Assembly: GCA_964019425.1 (NCBI GenBank)
Contig: OZ025818.1
Coordinates: 124,001 to 188,000, forward strand
Origin: Flectonema sp. DT1601
Lineage: Eukaryota; Euglenozoa; Diplonemea; Diplonemida; Diplonemidae
Length of the DNA: 64,000 nt
Direction: 5' to 3'
A program made the translations under genes and the position numbers. The notes beneath the pieces are model-generated. The model was not told the DNA's origin and searched no databases. It saw nothing but the letters and a program-made list of their open reading frames with translations. Positions 62,901 through 64,000 of this stretch are shown here, piece after piece (the first letter of the stretch is position 1; each line of letters starts with the position of its first letter).

Positions 62901-64000
62901 CAGCCCAGAAGATTCCTGAAAGTGTTTTGTAATCACCGCTGCGAGAGAGGCTCCATAATCCATTAAACTCAAGTAGTTGACGGATTACTTCTAAAGAAGG
63001 ATTGTCTCCGAAATTATTTGGTTCAGGAGCTGACATGTCGTCAAGTAAAATAAATAATTTTGAAGAATTGCGAGGAGCATACGTCGATCCCATAGTTTTC
63101 ACTAAATTAGACTCGATCATCATCTGTGTTTGAGTTGTTGACAATGACGGTGACAGGGCATGATATCTCTTTCCAACACTTCCGTTATTATTCTTTTCCA
63201 ACGAGATCTGAGATAAACAATGCTTCATAATAGTGCTTTTTCCACAACCTCTATCACCAATCATTAGTACCGGCATTCCTGATTTTAGACAATTCTTTGT
63301 GAAAACTATTGAAGAATGACCTTCTGGAGTGGCAATAAAATTACCACAAAGAGAGAGTTTATCCCCTACACAACATGACTCTAATGGAATTAAGTGACCT
63401 GTTGAGATATCTAATTTCGAACTAAATATCGAAATCACTTCAGTTTCACTACTTCCCCAATCACTGCAAGACTCTGAATCTGAAATCACTCCCATTTGAG
63501 TTCGATTTTCTTTCTGATATGCATCAATCACTTGTTGAGTATCATGACTACACATAGATCCCATCACTGTGCATATTGAATACCAAAATGAAGTCGTGAA
63601 GGCTGAAATACTCACATTACTGCAAAGCAATCCTTGAACAGCATTACAATAAAATGTAACCGCCTGGGCTACAACAGTTTTAATACTAATGCTGAGCATT
63701 ACCGTTGTGGGGTCTTCAGAAACGATATTCCAAATGTTTTCAGCGTGTTCGTAGAATAGAAGCAATCCTTGTGAGGCAGCTTCAGGTGTGATGCCTTCAG
63801 CTTCTGATGATTCATACGTTGAGAATATCGATTGCAATAAATCCCTCCAAGGAAGGTCATCAGCTGACAAGAACACAATTCCCAGTCTACTTACTGTTGC
63901 CGGTGTGCAATTCATCATTTCCTCAACTTCAAATAAGATTCTAGTAGTGTCTAACATAGTAAGACGATCACCATTTGGTAGAGTTAATATTTTATTATCA
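56968..64000 (-). CDS. Axonemal dynein heavy chain, C-terminal 2344 residues (5' end outside window)
   Basis: The frame continues past the right edge. The first visible codons read DNKILTLPNGDRL and then CTPATVSRLGIVF, the conserved end of AAA2, so the tail, AAA1 and most of AAA2 lie outside. Then come AAA3 with P-loop GDRGCGKS; AAA4 with GSKGVGRRS (Arg in place of Lys is usual in axonemal chains); the stalk coiled coils and microtubule-binding region (about 1000-1330 of the visible part, with WINQETLEIMLPYL); AAA5; AAA6 with GGWIVLQNAHF; and a long C-terminal domain. FGSLGWSRPYSFD and the C-terminal RCPCYTSRERG fit axonemal rather than cytoplasmic dynein. It should power flagellar beating; outer versus inner arm cannot be told here. 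No intron is needed over 7 kb. Confidence 0.93.
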   Translation of the reverse strand, partial: DNKILTLPNGDRLTMLDTTRILFEVEEMMNCTPATVSRLGIVFLSADDLPWRDLLQSIFSTYESSEAEGITPEAASQGLLLFYEHAENIWNIVSEDPTTVMLSISIKTVVAQAVTFYCNAVQGLLCSNVSISAFTTSFWYSICTVMGSMCSHDTQQVIDAYQKENRTQMGVISDSESCSDWGSSETEVISIFSSKLDISTGHLIPLESCCVGDKLSLCGNFIATPEGHSSIVFTKNCLKSGMPVLMIGDRGCGKSTIMKHCLSQISLEKNNNGSVGKRYHALSPSLSTTQTQMMIESNLVKTMGSTYAPRNSSKLFILLDDMSAPEPNNFGDNPSLEVIRQLLEFNGLWSLSRSGDYKTLSGIFWAAAMDATLAIYNKFPQRLLRYFIVVQYDLSVSRLRNVLPLVSPNLPEKLLAMTTSLWHRCSTTLLPSLNRSHLLWNVRDVFRVIQGLQMSCSGSSENQLIHLWKHECQCVFSDRLNIPKDVQTFSELLGDVTMEFLSNRHHLDSRTFYFKDCLSDATVDASTGDISSGRANYVNYSMFTHMQLVRKVQHAKQLLSEQMMYSDYSDIVLFDEIIQHIARVARILSLDNGSLILVGSKGVGRRSLIYLTSYMCGYPCHELVCRGGLNGSKAVISTVGGATDAQSIEESLRHIIKASGLEGPQTLLFKDEGSSPTACESFLESACLVLDTGEIPALFSAEDIFSMKHDLATLSKDETTSEALWNLFISNVHKNLHVILCMDPSTVSSARFIHKYKSLLSNCVVDWCHPWSPQGLQTIASNLLSDTKFASEENVSAVSRERIYSAAGEIHQRLDHLADEFERQEMKRAYFTLRTYKCFIRLFSSTFSDRHKGISEYAAKAKSGLMKLKETASDVSKIKLMVTLKEEKLKEAQQQQATLRAEMYESTAEAETKKRQANEQREAFSDEATKVAIARKDAVADLNVAQPALESAKRVLDAITSQDVKTIRTMSNPPAVIRRIIDTVSILMNLPVSEVKAEIDNKGRIFIADSWHYSGRALAHRLDFMQMIHEFNSTKKDWINQETLEIMLPYLALEDFSYERAKKACGNVAGLCTWARTMYNYYWVARDVEPKMQKVREAEAKMRAANSKLERSQEAFDKLAAEVSRCEEKLEEQRQLQYSLERDATNLRRTTEAANTLIEGLSSEKERWIHMSRTFSDSLNQTPMTCLRTATALGYSGPFDAHFRSKIDLLLEEVCGEEVSRETVWTAVQQQATSTEASPDWIAQGLPNDKHSIANAEIVINLLKYRYSYLIDPQSQGVSWLKERGKSKNITIIKTTDDRELLDSVALCMTEGRPCLIQSSSRPTMTSPLKLILQRGYRKSGRSPQVNLEGKLIEVAEGFELYFSSKDPFVQLTREFQSLVSVVNFEVTRLGLQEQLLSRTLQWERPELEIEMTNLNKILADGEHNLRELEERLLENVTHTGTAIIEDDNLISTLAAIKSAVTDVKDRLSNAHNTRNKIQNAREEYRPLAIRGNLLYTLALDMAKVNPIYGTSLHRILYLFDKSIKKSEHSEVPSRRVAFISHTLTLEVYTHYARGILEEHKGLFSLILACQISLENGQMTPDSFNCLLCGSSSMPNGRTKPALLTWLPNAAWSNSVAAANASHALRGLPAILELNREEWRPWYESDKPELTPLPPSIDGTISHCDHLLLVRCLREDRTICATQQFVCKVLGESYSTLPEVHIPDVICEATPLTPLLFFLNGDSDPLSSLDGISKRFKQKCTIVHLGSDQQHIAWEVAKDTIHSGGWIVLQNAHFGLSFLELLEAFYESLIVDCTEAGDQVIRYADESLTIPPEARVFITTEIVEGLPQWLIQRSFKLSGGLLVGVRGTMKKSLECLSSDMVTSFRRVEYRTLLYSLCMIHSLLQNRSRFGSLGWSRPYSFDTSDITSVAAFLQSHFSVIGDSAFRQRPVNFNCVATVVTDVFFGGSVSEECDRRIVKAQVNQSFQQLKSIPVTDVTTEIEIAPGGYTVSWDIDLYAIRTKIHSLPLNDNPKTFGIHSGTDVTRSLDLFLNNLLLLTANSRSETVKDPLNITENILLDIPYEETKKLLQTLQNCKWPSGPGSPMQMCLMQEVRVFHSHIKFVTHSLQAITRGLKGEILLGLEHRTHLEYLYRSEVPPKWVEMKSRKRRTVTIVAQWLCAIQGRYQLLNKWIGSKDGCLRSIPLNFIINPKGCLGAVLQIIATRENKPLDNIRIAYEFTSYMNEADLDPDDQFYYLSGLVLDAVDWSVPLQKLTNAVPKETQPFPLIRMAAEDGDMFYEAPVAVAAPVQTLPLTRDRKIAVTKSYFRCPCYTSRERGDANLVVEIPMESSHPDAMILRGAALFAE

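Overview
This window is nuclear DNA of a flagellated protist. The genes are eukaryotic: axonemal dynein heavy chain, Aurora-type kinase, DEAD and DEAH helicases, an ER J-protein with SANT domain, a peroxisomal beta-oxidation enzyme ending in SKL, a CBS-bearing CLC, SERF, and IQ, WW and WD40 proteins. Some genes carry short GT-AG introns. Spacers are AT-rich and full of long A or T runs. Every gene I can support (18 of 18) lies on the minus strand, and most start codons sit 0-31 nt below a CAG or TAG acceptor-like site. That fits one directional, probably polycistronic unit with spliced-leader trans-splicing, as in Euglenozoa or the dinoflagellate/perkinsozoan line. I cannot name the lineage from sequence alone.

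Layout in transcription order, from the right edge leftwards. A dynein heavy chain (N-terminus outside the window) is followed by a four-exon DNAJC1-like ER chaperone, a multi-IQ protein with an extra 5' exon, an Aurora-like kinase, a coiled-coil-tailed unknown, a four-exon tandem-WW protein, a PB1 protein, a two-exon DEAH helicase, SERF, a peroxisomal hydratase/dehydrogenase, and an unknown protein with a TRCSRSQG repeat. Next comes a 5.7 kb stretch without long ORFs that holds coding-like islands. It is followed by a DBP2/DBP3-type DEAD helicase, a 1947-residue armadillo-type protein, a small membrane protein, a SAM-BTB-zinc-WD40 protein, a CLC, a secreted choloylglycine-hydrolase-family enzyme, a cyclic-nucleotide-binding-domain protein, and a giant secreted protein made of serial alpha-carbonic anhydrase domains that runs off the left edge.

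Two things stand out. First, the gene at 1-6647 encodes at least seven alpha-carbonic anhydrase modules in one reading frame. Only the fifth keeps all three zinc histidines; the others carry Asp/Glu, Val/Ile, Arg, Gln or Ile at those positions. It looks like a polyprotein of mostly non-catalytic carbonic-anhydrase-related folds around one enzyme-like unit. Second, the cyclic-nucleotide-binding gene is split by an 848-nt intron, and almost all of that intron is an 802-bp inverted-repeat element containing tRNA-like pieces and three GC-rich hairpin repeats. All other introns I could reconstruct by frame are 27-101 nt.

The genes cover unrelated housekeeping tasks (motility, mitosis, RNA handling, ER folding, fatty-acid oxidation, ion transport). 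Their order looks like ordinary genome neighbourhood rather than a functional operon. No virus-like element, CRISPR array or intact tRNA/rRNA gene was seen.
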